Below, piece after piece: positions 1 to 11,421 of a stretch of 64,000 bases of DNA. Both the position numbers and the translations under genes were made by a program. The stretch spans positions 30,181 through 94,180 of the forward strand of contig MU619256.1 in NCBI GenBank assembly GCA_025201805.1, read 5' to 3'. The notes under the pieces are model-generated. The model saw only the letters and a list, made by a program, of their open reading frames with translations, was not told the DNA's origin and ran no database searches. Position 1 is the first letter of the stretch. Each line of letters opens with the position of its first letter. This DNA comes from Parasitella parasitica. Its lineage: Eukaryota; Mucoromycota; Mucoromycetes; Mucorales; Mucoraceae.

Positions 1-741
1 TAGTACCTGACTATAATGACATAAACCCCTACACTTACAGTTTTTGCAGAATAAACAGTAAATGGTTCTGTTAGAACTGATAAGTTATAGTTTACTGTAT
101 GTCTATTCACAGCTTTTTAATGATGTGCTAATTAAAATATTTTACTTTGTAAACTTACTCTCGAATATCGAATAAACACATCCGTAGTTTATAGTTTCCT
201 TCGGCACGAACAGATATGTCTGAGAACACGAAAAAGGCACCCTCCATTCCGTCTAGATCTCTTAATGTATACAGGGAAGAAACAGTTCGGCCCACCGTTA
301 ATTTACTATGAAGCAAAATGTTCAGTTGCTCTTGATCTTCTCTTCCATCAGCAGGAATAAGTACAGCAATCAAAAATAAATGTGAGGACAAGGTGGATAA
401 TCTAATGGCGCTGTTCAGTAAAATGCAAATTTGACAAGCGATGAACTGCTACCTTTCAACAGATGCCTCATCAGTACTATTCATAACTATTTGGACAACG
501 GGTGGCGGATCAATAGGTCTCCTATCGACTGAACATACATACATCATTGTCAGATTGTCAGCTAATAAACATTTACATGCAAGGAATCAATTTCTGTACC
601 TCTTTCACCAATGCCGCACATTCTGGAATGCACAGGCTGTTGTCTGATGATCAATTTGAAGGAACTAATGTAGATGGTGGATATGAGTAATTCTCGTTGC
701 AAATAAAAACCAAGCCGTCATTACCTGTTTGAAGTGTCAGG
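1..741 (-). CDS. Velvet-domain regulator, 3' end outside window
   Basis: Exons read on the minus strand are 741..725, 664..600, 528..453, 401..159, 102..39 and 10..<1. Junction phases agree throughout. The joined protein shows velvet-domain landmarks in order: an RQQP..SRMCG segment, the RRPIDPPPVVQ motif, LTVGRTVSSLYTLRD, FFVFSDISVRAEG and EPFTVYSAKT. Velvet proteins (VeA/VelB/VosA/VelC) are fungal transcription regulators that couple development to secondary metabolism and bind DNA through an NF-kB-like fold. The C-terminus lies beyond base 1. I did not find a convincing start codon; the 17-bp 725..741 exon is the least certain and at least one more 5' exon is likely. I cannot say which velvet subfamily this is. 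The ~70-bp introns are typical of the window. Confidence 0.85.
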
Positions 742-1408
742 CTGAAGAACTATAATTTATGATTTCCCTGCGGTTTTAGTTCATTCTAAAAATGTAGTTT
801 TTGCAGAAAATAAAATAAACTTGAATCAGACTAACCTTGCATGCTTGATTTTATGGACAAGAATGAGAAGTTAAATGGTGGAAATGTACAGCAAAAATTC
901 TCAAGACGAGAAAAAAATAGAAAAAGGAAAAGGGAAGGAAAAGGAGAATTTATTGAAAACCAAAATTGATTCGAGTTTTTTTGCTTGAGAGAAAACCCAC
1001 AAGTTTTTTTGTGATGCTTCAACGTGCCCGATCGATGGTTGTCCCGAGCCATGTTTTTTCTTTTGTTGGTTCCCCTCTCTTTCACTTATGTTAACCCCCA
1101 CAGACTCTAAACTTTGCATCTGCTTTATGAGATAATTCTTGGTTCTTTGATGCGCTAAAAAAAATGCTACAATATGTCAGCATGCTTCAAACATATACAA
1201 AAACCAAAAAAAAAAAGGTTGGCGGAATCTACCATTAGCATATACTGCAAGCTCAAAAAGTTACACTAATTGCCATCTGTGTCTGTTATAACCACCAAAT
1301 CAATTTCATCGACAGATTGATATCCAAAATAATTATCCTCATTCGGGGCCAAAGAGGGGCATATTCCTTCTCGTTATCTCATTAGTGAAAAAAAAAAAAA
1401 AAAACATT
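742..1408. other. Intergenic / unresolved velvet 5' end
   Basis: This stretch should contain the start of the velvet gene (reading leftwards), but I could not join an ATG exon in phase. Short frames are low-complexity (Phe/Lys-rich). A 17-A tract at 1387-1403 lies just downstream of the neighbouring small gene. Nothing else is supported. Confidence 0.5.
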
Positions 1409-1872
1409 TTATTTGTTCTTTTTTAATGCATTTTCCATTGCTGTCACTTCTTGTTCCAAATGTTGCTTAGCAACTAATTCCTTTTCTCTTTGTGCAATCT
1501 GTCGCTGTATATTTTCAGCTTGAAATCGTCTATCTCTTTCACTGTATTGGTCTTGATAAAAGTCCTGATTCACTGCTGGAGAGACTCGATGTTGACGAGC
1601 ATCATAGACTATAACATACAACCAGTTAATACATGTCGAACTTGGTTCAATTAAAACGTACTACAATAGGCTCCATAGATTGCTCCCGACGCAGCAGATG
1701 CAATGGCCACTCGCTTGACATTTTGTCTGTATTTTAACACTTTTTCAAAGTGCTCAGCTGAACCAGGAGGCCCAATTGCCTTGGTTTCAATTCGATCTAG
1801 TATAAATTTTATTCCATAAATGGATGCTCCTCCAACAAATGCTAGTACAAGTGGCGGTAAACGAGGTATCAT
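1409..1872 (-). CDS. Small membrane/coiled-coil protein, unknown
   Basis: Two exons, 1872..1665 and 1608..1409, join in phase across a 56-bp GTAGTA..TAG intron to give 135 aa. Residues ~5-27 are hydrophobic (LPPLVLAFVGGASIYG) and look like an N-terminal membrane anchor. Residues ~85-130 are Gln/Glu/Lys-rich and probably a coiled coil (AQREKELVAKQHLEQE). The layout of a short hydrophobic N-terminus plus a charged helix is common in small mitochondrial inner-membrane or assembly proteins, but I do not recognise the family and assign no function. The ATG is preceded on the minus strand by a 24-T tract (A-tract 1893-1916 on the plus strand). The clean intron and the distinct protein character in both halves support a real gene. 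Confidence 0.7.
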
Positions 1873-2753
1873 TTTATTTGAATATTACTGCGAAAAAAAA
1901 AAAAAAAAAAAAAAAAGAATTTGTCAGAGAAGGGTTATCACATTGCGACACACCTCTTCCGCCGTCACCGGTGATTGATTGGTTGCTAAGGTGTGCCTGA
2001 CTTGACATCGAATGTAACATGAAACGTACCGAAACTTGTGATCCAGATATCTTTCAACATGAAGATCATCTATCTTCGATCAAGAATTAATGTGTGTAAT
2101 GAAAGGTATGTAATGATACATGAAATACTTGAGATCTCAGGATCCCAAGGCCTGAATATGTACATACGCTCTTCGATATGGATGACCCTGAGCGTCATTG
2201 TAAGAAAAAAACGAATCAAGTACAAGTAAAAGAAGGCTACTAAATTAAATGTAAATAAATGACAGATGCCCGTGCTCAAAAAGTTCTTCTTTAATTATAA
2301 AACTTTTTGTTTTTTTAAATATACTATAGAATAATATTGCAGCTTAATTATGATAGCCATGTGTCCCTTGCTCGACAGTTCCTTAAATTAGGCAATTATC
2401 CTCGAGGCCTTTTATTGTATATTTTAAAAAGTTGAAATGTTCAAGTTTTATACGTTTGCACATGCAATGCTTCGAATGTCAATGATATAAAAACATTACG
2501 CTTTAGCTTTTTTCCAAAACAAAATAACAATGTTTGCTGCAGCGTTTGTGCATGTCAGGAGCGGCAAAAGCTTTAATTTGTCTTGCATTCAAATACTAAT
2601 GCCATGGTTCTCTAACCAACTGCATCGCCTTGAATAAGGAAAGTATCACAAGGTTTTTAAATTTAGTGTTATAAGATACTAGTCTCTTTCTTTCTCTTTC
2701 TCTCTCTCTCTCTCTCTCTTCCTTTCTTTCTTCTCTGTTCTTCACTTTTGAAT
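1873..2753. other. Intergenic, A24 tract and unsupported short frames
   Basis: The 881 bases contain a 24-A homopolymer at 1893-1916 and a pyrimidine-rich microsatellite close to the next gene. Short overlapping frames around 2038-2279 exist on both strands but have no recognisable content. No gene is supported. Confidence 0.6.
2684..2745 (+). repeat. TC/TTTC microsatellite in Rho promoter
   Basis: An almost uninterrupted pyrimidine tract includes about ten TC dinucleotides in its centre, flanked by TTTC/CTTT variants. It ends about ten bases before the predicted start of the Rho GTPase. Pyrimidine-rich stretches are common near fungal transcription starts, so this may be promoter or 5' UTR; the dinucleotide core may also vary in length. 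Confidence 0.75.
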
Positions 2754-3584
2754 ATGAAAAAAGTAAGGTCAACGCTGTCCGTTATACATTTTTTTAAAGA
2801 TTCCTGACAACAGTTGAACTCTTCAATAGATTACTCGAAAAAAATTGGTTGTTATTGGAGATGGATGTTGCGGAAAAACATGTCTGTTGCATGTCTATCA
2901 AAACAAAAAATTTCCAGAGGTACGAACGATTCGCCTTTCCATTAATGCTCAAAAACCAAACAGTTTCTTTTAGGGTTACGTTCCAACAGTTTTTGAGAAT
3001 TACATCATGACCGTAAAACATGAATCAGGCAAGTCAATCGAGTTATCACTATGGGATACTGCTGGCCAGGAAGAATATGATAGACTTCGACCTCTATGTT
3101 ACCCGGAAACCGATGTCATTCTAATTTGTTTTGCCATTGATCAAATTCAGTCGTTTACAAATGTCCAGGACAAGGTATAAACAAGCAAATACATATATAC
3201 TGCGTGTTAGACACACTAAATGCTAATTTGCGTTCAATACTAATAGTGGGTTCCGGAGTTGGATCACTTTTTGTTCAATACACCTCGTTTATTAGTTGGT
3301 ACAAAGAAAGATTTAAGAGGGGATAAAGATCATATAAGACGGCTGAACATGAATGGACAAAAGCTTATAAGCACTAGAGAGGTATTAAGCGTATAAAAAT
3401 CATACAGAATTCAAGCTAACTGCATATTGTCTAGGCTGAAGAATTGGCAAAGAAAATCGGCACACAATACATTGAATGCAGTGCAAAAGAAAACGATAAC
3501 GTCAAAGAAGTGATAGATACCGCCACAGGGCTTATTCTGAACAATCGAAGGGGCAAAATATCAAAGATTTGTATTCTACTTTGA
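2754..3584 (+). CDS. Rho-family small GTPase
   Basis: Five exons (2754..2762, 2830..2919, 2974..3174, 3247..3381, 3435..3584) join in phase 0 throughout to give 194 aa, the normal Rho length. P-loop GDGCCGKT is at residues 13-20, switch I PTVFENY at 37-43, switch [17 protein letters not shown] from residue 60 with the catalytic Gln at 65, and TKKDLRG and ECSAK supply the guanine contacts. The C-terminal CILL box predicts geranylgeranylation and membrane anchoring. Rho proteins control actin, exocytosis and wall synthesis. The second P-loop Cys replaces the Ala usual in RhoA/Rac/Cdc42, and there is only a weak polybasic stretch before the CaaX. The start codon sits alone in a 9-bp first exon (M-K-K). 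Subfamily (Rho3/Rho4-like or other) is undecided. Confidence 0.93.
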
Positions 3585-4149
3585 TTTTTTTTTTAAAATA
3601 AAATAAAACATAAGAATAAATAATTTATACCTTACTTGTGTGCTACAGCTGATGTTTTGATGTGATATGAATTGACAATCAAGTGTATTATGAATGTGTC
3701 ATAATTATTGCCAAATACCCCTTTTAAACTTTGTGGAACATGGTATTATAGATTCAGCGGGAATAATTTGAGACATTACACTGGAGACTTGTTCGTCCAC
3801 TTTGTATCCTGCCAATGTAAAAATTGTCACATTATATAACTAATATTTGCTAATAATAATGAAAACTAAATAAGGAGAACATCAATTTGTCAGTGATCTG
3901 AACTAGACAATAAATGTTTATGTTATTACCCTTCTGCGATGGGAGTACAATTATCTAATAGATGCACAGATTTCGGTTACTTTTGGCAAACAACTTATAA
4001 ATCGAAATGTCACTTCCCCGATAGTTTACAAAAATTAAAGATGCGGCGCTCAATTAATATTGAGTTATCCCACTTTTTATACTATTTATTTGTTTACTTT
4101 CAAAGAGTATTAACTCCTTCGAAAGGCGAGTCCGATATCTGTTTTCTGT
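3585..4149. other. Intergenic, nothing recognised
   Basis: AT-rich DNA downstream of the Rho gene. The only open frames (for example 3939-4163) have no recognisable motifs and lack flanking splice logic. Confidence 0.6.
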
Positions 4150-4945
4150 ACAAAAAAAAATAGGGCTAAATTGTTGAATTGTGTGCGCTTGGCATCGGTG
4201 GGGTTTGGGTTGAGACAGGGGAAATTTACTCCAAACAAAAGGCAACCAAAATCAGCAAGGCCAATTGCAAATGCTGAGACCTGGTTGCGGAACATTTCTT
4301 GAGCATTGATTAAGAGTATTTTTGCAAGATCCTTTTCCATCTCCAAAACTTTGTACCCGTCTTCTGTGATATTCTCTTTCCGTATCAACGAATTTGTAAA
4401 AAATAATCAAGCCAGTATCTTGATTGATTTGCTTAAAGCCCGAAGTGAGAGCACGAGGTAGAGCCAAGCGTTCAAAAACATCAGCTTCATCTGTATCTGA
4501 ACCATCGGCATTGTCTGCATCTTTGGTTTCTTCTATAGTAGTAACACATAGAATAGGTTTCTTTTATTATATACATATGTGTTCAAAGATATTGAGTTAC
4601 ATATCCAAGATCTGAAACCTATTGTACAGCTTCAAGTGAGATGCGAAACGATCGATATCAAAAAACACTGTCTCGGTTGTCTTTTTAGTGCCATTATTCG
4701 TGCCATTGAGCACGGCTGTTGTCAGATCAATGCTTTTATCCAGCTTGCATTTCTCTACCTTTCTACAGCATTCTTTGATACCCACAGTAAAGGGCTTAAA
4801 TGATATTAGATTTTTCGAATCATCTACTTAAGGTTTTCCATTTTCATAAATCTCTTGCCTCAGTGACTGAAGCCTTTCCTTTGTATCTCGAATACTTGAC
4901 TTTTTGCTTCTTTTCATCAGAAAACAGCTTTCGTCTTCCATTTCT
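4150..4945 (-). pseudogene. Unrecognised gene, apparently broken
   Basis: Several minus-strand stretches look coding but do not join. From 4940: MEDESCFLMKRSKK..LRQEIYENGK, then a TAA directly before a possible GTAGAT donor. From ~4800 down: FTVGIKECCRKVEKCKLDK to FFDIDRFASHLKLYNRFQ. From ~4536 down: an acidic ETKDADNADGSDTDE segment followed by FERLALPRALTSGFKQINQ. From ~4388 down, in another frame: VLEMEKDLAKILLINAQEMF..AFAIGLADFG. No set of GT-AG introns restores one frame, so I read it as a decayed gene or one with assembly indels. The family is not recognised. It could still be functional with introns I missed. Confidence 0.45.
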
Positions 4946-6607
4946 TCTTGCCTTACTATACTTCAGATGTTGAAGATTACACTCGTGCTATTTTCATAAT
5001 TTTTCGATTTTGTTTTACATGATTAATTTGATGAAATACCTCAGTTCAATCTATTGCGGGTAACATTTATAAAACAATCGGTTACCACTATTTCAATTCA
5101 GTTGTCGTGGCAACCGTTCCTGATCGGATCTAAGGTTAAATTTCGTCGGTTACTATTCTATCTAAATAGAAGTAATCAAACGAATGTCTTGTATAAAAAG
5201 TCCCTCGCTATACGGGTTCTACTTGTTATAATCTAAATTGCGAAGCTCAACTTATCGATGAATGATTCACATTCAGAATGATTAGCTGATTAAATATAGA
5301 AATAGGTCTTGCTCTGACTTTACTAGTGTGCTATAATCTTGTTTAACAATTATAATGACAAACATAATCTGATTGTATTTTGTAAATTGTTTCATATAGA
5401 TTATTTATTCTAATAAAATAAATAGTGCTGTGCCAGTGTCAAAGGGCGCAGCGGAATGTTATGTAGATATGATTTGTATAAAGTAATAAAGACTTTTCTG
5501 AATAAAACCAGATACAAAACTGAAGACTTTTATTGACATAAGATATGATCTCTATCTATCTATACTAAAATATATCCCAATCAATGTCTATCCACATAAC
5601 ATCTGATGTTTGACAAGAAGTGTCAAACCTCATTAAATCACAGCATTTTCAGGATAGACCTATCTTTTTATTTTATACTAAAGAGAAGATTGGGTAGGAT
5701 GTCTTCCCGACATCCCGCGATCTGATTTAGATGTATTCTTTGAATAAGCCTGGAACCTTGCAAGAGGTCCAATTACAACTTGTAGCTTTTTCCTTGTTTT
5801 TAAAAGAATTACCAACAATTAATATCATGATCTGTGCATTATGACGAAGTTAGATAAGACATATATGTAGCCTTTATATGGATACAACAAATAGACAGCT
5901 CTTTATCAATAAATAAAATCAATAATTTTTTATGTAGTAAATTGTCTTTATTACTTGCTTAAATTCTTTATCAAATACATAACAACTACCTGCTGCTGCT
6001 GCTGCTGCTGCTGCTGTGCTCTTGTGGAGACCTGCTGGCACAATATCTTAATCAAAGTCTAATCAGCGATTATATAGAAAATGTGTGATATCTGCTGACA
6101 ATTGCTGTTGACAGATAGCACTAACTCAACGCTAGGTTTTCCAAGTTAGATTTCAGTTCAGCAAAAGTTATGCGCGGGTAACTTTTGATGGAAATATCAC
6201 ACAGTAAAGACCAAGTTTTACTCAGATAGCAATGATTATGCCTGATTTTATGGCACATAAGACAGACTATATTTTGCTTTTTATCGAAGACTGTCAGCGA
6301 TTAATTATACGTAACTTTACTATAAAAATTAGTGTTATCATCTGGTAACTTGATAGATACCAATAACAACATGGACACAAATATTGTTGCCAAATAGTCC
6401 CAAATCAACGCTTATATGGCATTAAAATGGTTATCCTCACATCACTTTCCTCAGCTCATACAGTATAAAGTGTATAAACCCAACCAGAACGTTTATTTAT
6501 TACTTGGTGGTTAATTTTTGAGAAGTTTTGATAAAGCATCATAGACAGAACAAACTAGCCTTTTCATGCTTTTGATACTACAAATATGTTACTACAAGGA
6601 TTATAAA
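4946..6607. other. Intergenic, 1.7 kb without genes
   Basis: AT-rich sequence with no supported coding. It holds a CTG microsatellite (5990-6016), a short hairpin GGATGTC/GACATCC at 5697-5715 and a GTTTGAC/GTCAAAC inverted repeat near 5610. The last few hundred bases are probably the 3' UTR of the SCYL2-type gene. Confidence 0.55.
5990..6016 (+). repeat. (CTG)9 trinucleotide repeat
   Basis: Nine uninterrupted CTG units (CAG on the other strand) lie outside any recognised reading frame, about 590 bases beyond the stop of the pseudokinase gene. Such repeats are length-polymorphic in many fungi. Confidence 0.9.
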
Positions 6608-9600
6608 TCAACCAAGTGGATCAAATGCATGTAAATCTAGTTTTTTTGTTGCAGGTGTAATGCTATTATTTTGAAGTGGTGTAAGAGATGGTTGCAATAA
6701 GCCATTTCCAGAAGACAATGGCATCATCGCTGTTGCTGGTTGATTTGCAAGTTTTGAAGTTACGGGCCTTAATGCGCTATAATTTGGATTATTGCTGCTA
6801 TTGTTATTTAACGACATTTGATTCGTTGCAAAAGAAGGAGGCATTGTTTGTTGTTGAAGCGACGAAGCAGTTGGTTTTAATGAAGATGACCAAGTATTGT
6901 GTTGTGGTTGTTGTTGAGTATTCCAATTTATCGATGATACAATGGTAGGTGCAGCTGGCGTAGTTGTCGCAGGGACTAGCGGTTTGCTCCAAGCAGTATC
7001 CAATGATGGCTGCATTGTAGATGATGTCTTCGCTGGCCAAGCCTTGTTTGAAGAAGAATGTTTCTGTTGCTGTAGAGGCAATGGAGTAGTAGTAAAAGGT
7101 TGACCAGGCGAAGAAGACCACGAGGTTTGATGGACAATATCAGGTCTTTGCTGAGGAGTCATTACTTTAGTACCTGGAGTACGCTTATTTACTAAAGCTC
7201 CAAACATGTCATCATCTGAATTAGCATGGTTATTAATTGCTTCGTTTCCTTGAACTAAATTTTCAAACGAAATGTTGCTATCAGCACCAATATTTGATTG
7301 GTTAATCAATTGAGGTGAAGATATAGAGGGTGTGTTGACACTTTTAGTTTGCTCTTCCAACGATTTCACTTCTTTAAGATGTCTGGTATGTGCCTCTTCT
7401 ACTCTATTTGTAAGATCACGGATTGTTTTCATAAACTTTTGAAATTGTTCTAGATTCAGTAATGATCCAAAACTCATTCTCCAAAGCTGTGGCAATATTT
7501 CTGTTGCAATAATCTCCTTGTCAGCGAGTTTACCCACCTCATCATACACCGCAAGAGTGGCCAACTGGAGGAGTGTATGTTCATTTGTTAGTCAAATGTG
7601 GACCAAGCCAGGTTTGACATTTCTATGTTACATACCATCACTGCAGGTTCTTTTGTTTTTATATTTTTCAAGAGGGGTACCAGCTTTTCTTGAACTGTAA
7701 ATTTATCCAGGACTTTGATCATGGAATAGAAGCAGATCAGTGTGCTCACTTTGACCGACAAGATTGTAGTTTGTACAAATACGGTTTGAACTCTTGGGAA
7801 TAAAGAGCTTTTGACAGCTGCATAATCTAACGATTCGGCTAAAGATGGTACGATTCGTAATGCTTTTTCTTGAACAGCGGTTGTTGGCGTTTCCAAAGCA
7901 GCATAAACAAGAGGCATCACCTCTACATAATTGATATATTTTAGTTTAGAAATTACTCTGAAATTTACAAATTACCATCACGAAACACTTCTCTGGGTGT
8001 CTTTTGCTGTAATACGTCTAGCTTTTCAAGCAAAACAATCATATTTTGGGGAGGATCTCGAACATTAAATATGGGCTTCAATGAAGGCAGTACAAGATCG
8101 CAAAACTCTTCTTGTGAGAGTTTTTGAGTAACGACAAAAATATTGGGAATAGTGTAGGGTAACAGCTGATTATCCTTTAATTCCTCCAGTAATGCCGGTA
8201 AAATCTATGCGCCATGTTTATATATCTTGACAAAATTACGCAGTGTTTTATACGTATACCTTTCTCTTCAAAACACGCTCGGGAAACTGACCTAATACTC
8301 GAGCTAATCCCTTCATAAACTGGCCCTTTTCTTCTCTGGTCTTTTCCGGAAAAGACTCCAAAAACTTCATGGTTGAAACCAACAAGTTGTCAAAGTATTT
8401 TGAATTTTGAAAGCTGACTGGGTCCATTCTCTGGGTAGGGTGTCTAGTAAGAAGAGACCGAATAACATCTTGAAGGTGAGTAGGAATATTTGAGTATGAT
8501 TGGGAAAGAATGGTCTTGATTTGTCGTTCATAAGTATGAAAACTGTTGAAGGTCTTTAATATCGAAGCACCTTTGTTGTGTACAGCATAGGCTAAACATC
8601 CCAATGAAAACATATCGTTTGCTTGACACAAGTTGTTATCCAAAACTGATTCAGGGGCTATTTTCAATTTGTCAACATTCCACTCTGTAATTTTGTTCCT
8701 GATTGATGCCCAACTACCTGCATAATCCAAATTAATCTGACATGCTTCTGGCATGAACTCGTTGTTATCATGTCCCACATTTTCACTAGCATTTCCTGTA
8801 TTTAAAAAGACACTGAAACCTAAGCTAAGATAATCAGATGTATATAAGATTGTTTGCTTCTCCATTGTATATTTTTACTATTACCCGCCAATTTTCCAAT
8901 CGCCCTGTTAATTGCTCAAAGAATTTAGTAAATCTCGTGTAAAATTCACAGTTAGACACGACCCACCTTGGCATTTACAAAAATAGCATCTGTTGTAAGA
9001 TTGTGATGCACAACCTTGGCATCATTTAGGAATTGAAGGCCTTTACCAACCTGCAATAGGCCTTTTTGTATCTATCTTGAGGCTAAGCACATGATCTATG
9101 TCGCTCAAGTCCAACGAACCTCTAATTCATCCAGATCAAGACTTGGCGCATGGGATTCGGACGAATAATTGTCATTGCTTTTTACAAGATGGGTCAAGGA
9201 GCCCATGAGAGGCTCAGTGACAAATACAATAGAACTGCGCGACTCGCTCACTGGTTCTACGACTTCTAAAATTGAGGGATGTCGCAATCTTGCTAAATGC
9301 CCTGCCTCTTTTTTTAATAGCTCGTATACAAGTTCTGTATCATGTCGAGAAGAGCCACGTTCTCGCTTAAAGAACGAGTCCATCAGCTTCTTTTCGAATA
9401 TCTATTGGCGAATGAAGCGCATTAGTTAATGTATAGATGGCTAAATAAATGTTGGTTACTATAGTTTACAAACAATGCTACTTTCTTTCCTGTAGTCTTT
9501 CTTTCGCCCTGATAGATCTTCCACAATCCTGAAGACGATATTTGGTGTTTAATGTCATATTTTGATGTCAATGAATTTGTGATTGAGCTTATGAACGAGT

Positions 9601-9616
9601 AAAATGCTGAGCTCAT
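6608..9616 (-). CDS. SCYL2: SCY1-like pseudokinase, SCYL2 type
   Basis: Eight exons (9616..9470, 9401..9120, 9071..8967, 8905..8886, 8824..8260, 8204..7976, 7922..7636, 7564..6608) join in frame to 863 aa. The N-terminal third follows SCYL2: LTSKYDIKHQISSSGLWKIY, EAGHLARLRHPSILEVVEPV, EIQKGLLQVGKGLQFLNDAK, VVHHNLTTDAIF. The usual kinase residues are degenerate: no VAIK lysine (KVALFV), HHN instead of HRD, and GDWKIGG where DFG is expected. HEAT-like helices follow (VMPLVYAALETPTTAVQEKA, LPQLWRMSFGSLLNLEQF), then a Gln/Ser/Thr/Asn-rich tail ending FDPLG. The family acts in clathrin-dependent Golgi/endosome traffic; the tail may bind clathrin or adaptors, which is inference. Exon 4 is only 20 bp. 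It is head-to-head with the SUMO-like gene, 167 bp away. Confidence 0.9.
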
Positions 9617-9783
9617 GTTTTTCTTTTTGCTGGAGAAAGGAGAAGTGCACCATCTTGTAACAATGCAGCTATTGTGGTTGTTTAGACGTGACCATTTCTG
9701 GTAAATTGTTTGCAATGAATAGCCGAGAGCAAGAGAACGAGAGGTTCTGGTATCAATAGAACTTTTCTTTCATCAAAACCAAA

Positions 9784-11234
9784 ATGAGTGATTTCGATAT
9801 CGCAAGTGCACAAAATGGACCATCTTTCCTAGAGTCATTAAAAAGACGTAAACAAAGACGCATTAATATTCAAGACATCTTCATTAACTAATCATGTGGA
9901 TTGTATAGGCAAAGCTCTAGGCTTGGATGAATCAGACCAAGAAGACGAAATCATCCTCAAAAAGACAAAAGCAAGATCCAAGAAGCAAAAGAAGAAATCG
10001 CCCAAACTGAAGTCTAATAGTCAACAAGACAGCAAAGCAAATAATACAGCATCCAGTATGCCTTCCTTATCAACGCCGCCATCACCGTCATTAGAAGCAT
10101 CCACAAACAACGTAAATCCATATTTACCAACAGACAATGATTTAGATATGACAACCTTTATTCCACCAAAAATCACACCCAATGTCTCTCAAAATACAAA
10201 AAAAAGCACTCGATCTACCATAGATGACGGCGTAATGTAAATTGGTTACATTTCCAACAGTGCAATAAACAAAGGCAACTAACAAATTTATAGTGACTTA
10301 TCAGACGGAGACGATGGTGATCTTGCAGCTGATCTAGTTATAGAAGATCTGGATCCTGATCTTGCTGCACTATCTTATTCGCATGTTAGATTGTTAGCTC
10401 AACCTAAAAAAATTGTTGTTAAACTGCAATATATTCACAATTTCAATTTCGAAAATCTCTCAAATTCCTCTAAAGAAACAATGCAGTTCTTGGAAAAACC
10501 TGTTAAATTTAAAGTGATGGATGTAAGTATGTTTGTGCATTGTGTTGCAGTAACCCACTAGCTAATGCTTTCGTTTAAAAGAATACCGAGTTTCGCATTC
10601 TTTTATCAAACTTCTGTACCAACAAACAGTACCTTCGGATGCAAGATATGTATCTGACATTCAATGGCGATATTGTATTCCTGAGTGGAACTCCTGCAAG
10701 CGTTGATATGAGTCCAATTGGTACCAACAAAATGGGTATGTTGAATGTATATTCCTACGCAATAAACAAACAAATCTAATTTAACTATATGCAGAGGTTT
10801 ATGTGAAGAAATGTTATGATAATATGTTAGCTGAGAGGGAAGAACAAAGGCAAAAGGAGAGAATGAAACATCTGCAGACAGCAGAGAACGAAGATGAGGA
10901 TGATTTTATTTTAAATACAGCCGAATCCCCATCGCCTGGTACTGATGCTGTGGCCGAAGAAAAACGGATTCGACTCAACTTGAGAACTGGCAATAGCAAA
11001 GTGGTTCCTTTCCGTGCCAAGCACGTAAGTTTAGTGTAAGCTTAAATGGCCCATTTACTAAACGCTTTTCCTCAGACGACTAAATTGAGAGAATTGATGG
11101 AAGCATTCAAACAGAAAGCAGAGGTTTCTGGAGACGTGCAGCTATCATTTGAAGGAGAGACGTTGGATCTTGACCAAGCAATAGAAGATACTGACTTGGA
11201 GGATCAAGATATTGTAGAGGTTATCACCAAATAA
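9784..11234 (+). CDS. RAD60/ESC2/NIP45-family SUMO-like protein
   Basis: Six exons (9784..9847, 9909..10236, 10294..10522, 10582..10735, 10795..11024, 11076..11234) join in phase to 387 aa. The N-terminus is short and basic (ESLKRRK), followed by a Lys/Ser-rich disordered region and an acidic patch (SDGDDGDLAADL). The first SUMO-like domain spans the third to fifth exons (VVKLQYIH, EKPVKFKV, LTFNGDIVFLSGTP). The second is C-terminal (IRLNLRTGNSKVVPFRAK, LRELMEAFKQKA, VQLSFEGETLDLDQAIEDTD) and ends DIVEVITK without the diglycine used for conjugation. This tandem architecture is that of yeast Rad60/Esc2 and mammalian NIP45, which act with the SUMO pathway in genome stability. The exact orthologue is inferred. 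Confidence 0.88.
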
Positions 11235-11361
11235 TTCATGTTACATCTATTTTTCCAATAAAGCCATTAAATACAAAGAATTTTGTTTTGCTTTTCTGGA
11301 AGCCTACAGAAAAAATGTTGTTTATTGTTATTGCGCCAACATTTCTTGCCTCAAAAATTCA

Positions 11362-11367
11362 TATAAA
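11362..11367 (+). promoter_or_regulatory. TATA box of PEBP-like gene
   Basis: TATAAA lies 55 bases before the ATG at 11422, a spacing that allows a transcription start ~30 bases downstream and a short leader. Confidence 0.6.
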
Positions 11368-11421
11368 TACCATCATAATTGCGGTAGTGTCCATTTTCTT
11401 GGATTATACAGCATAAACATC

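Noticed and set aside
6688-7121. Overlapping frames of 86 and 105 aa over the SCYL2-type tail
   Set aside because: Alternative frames of the Gln/Ser/Asn-rich C-terminal exon.
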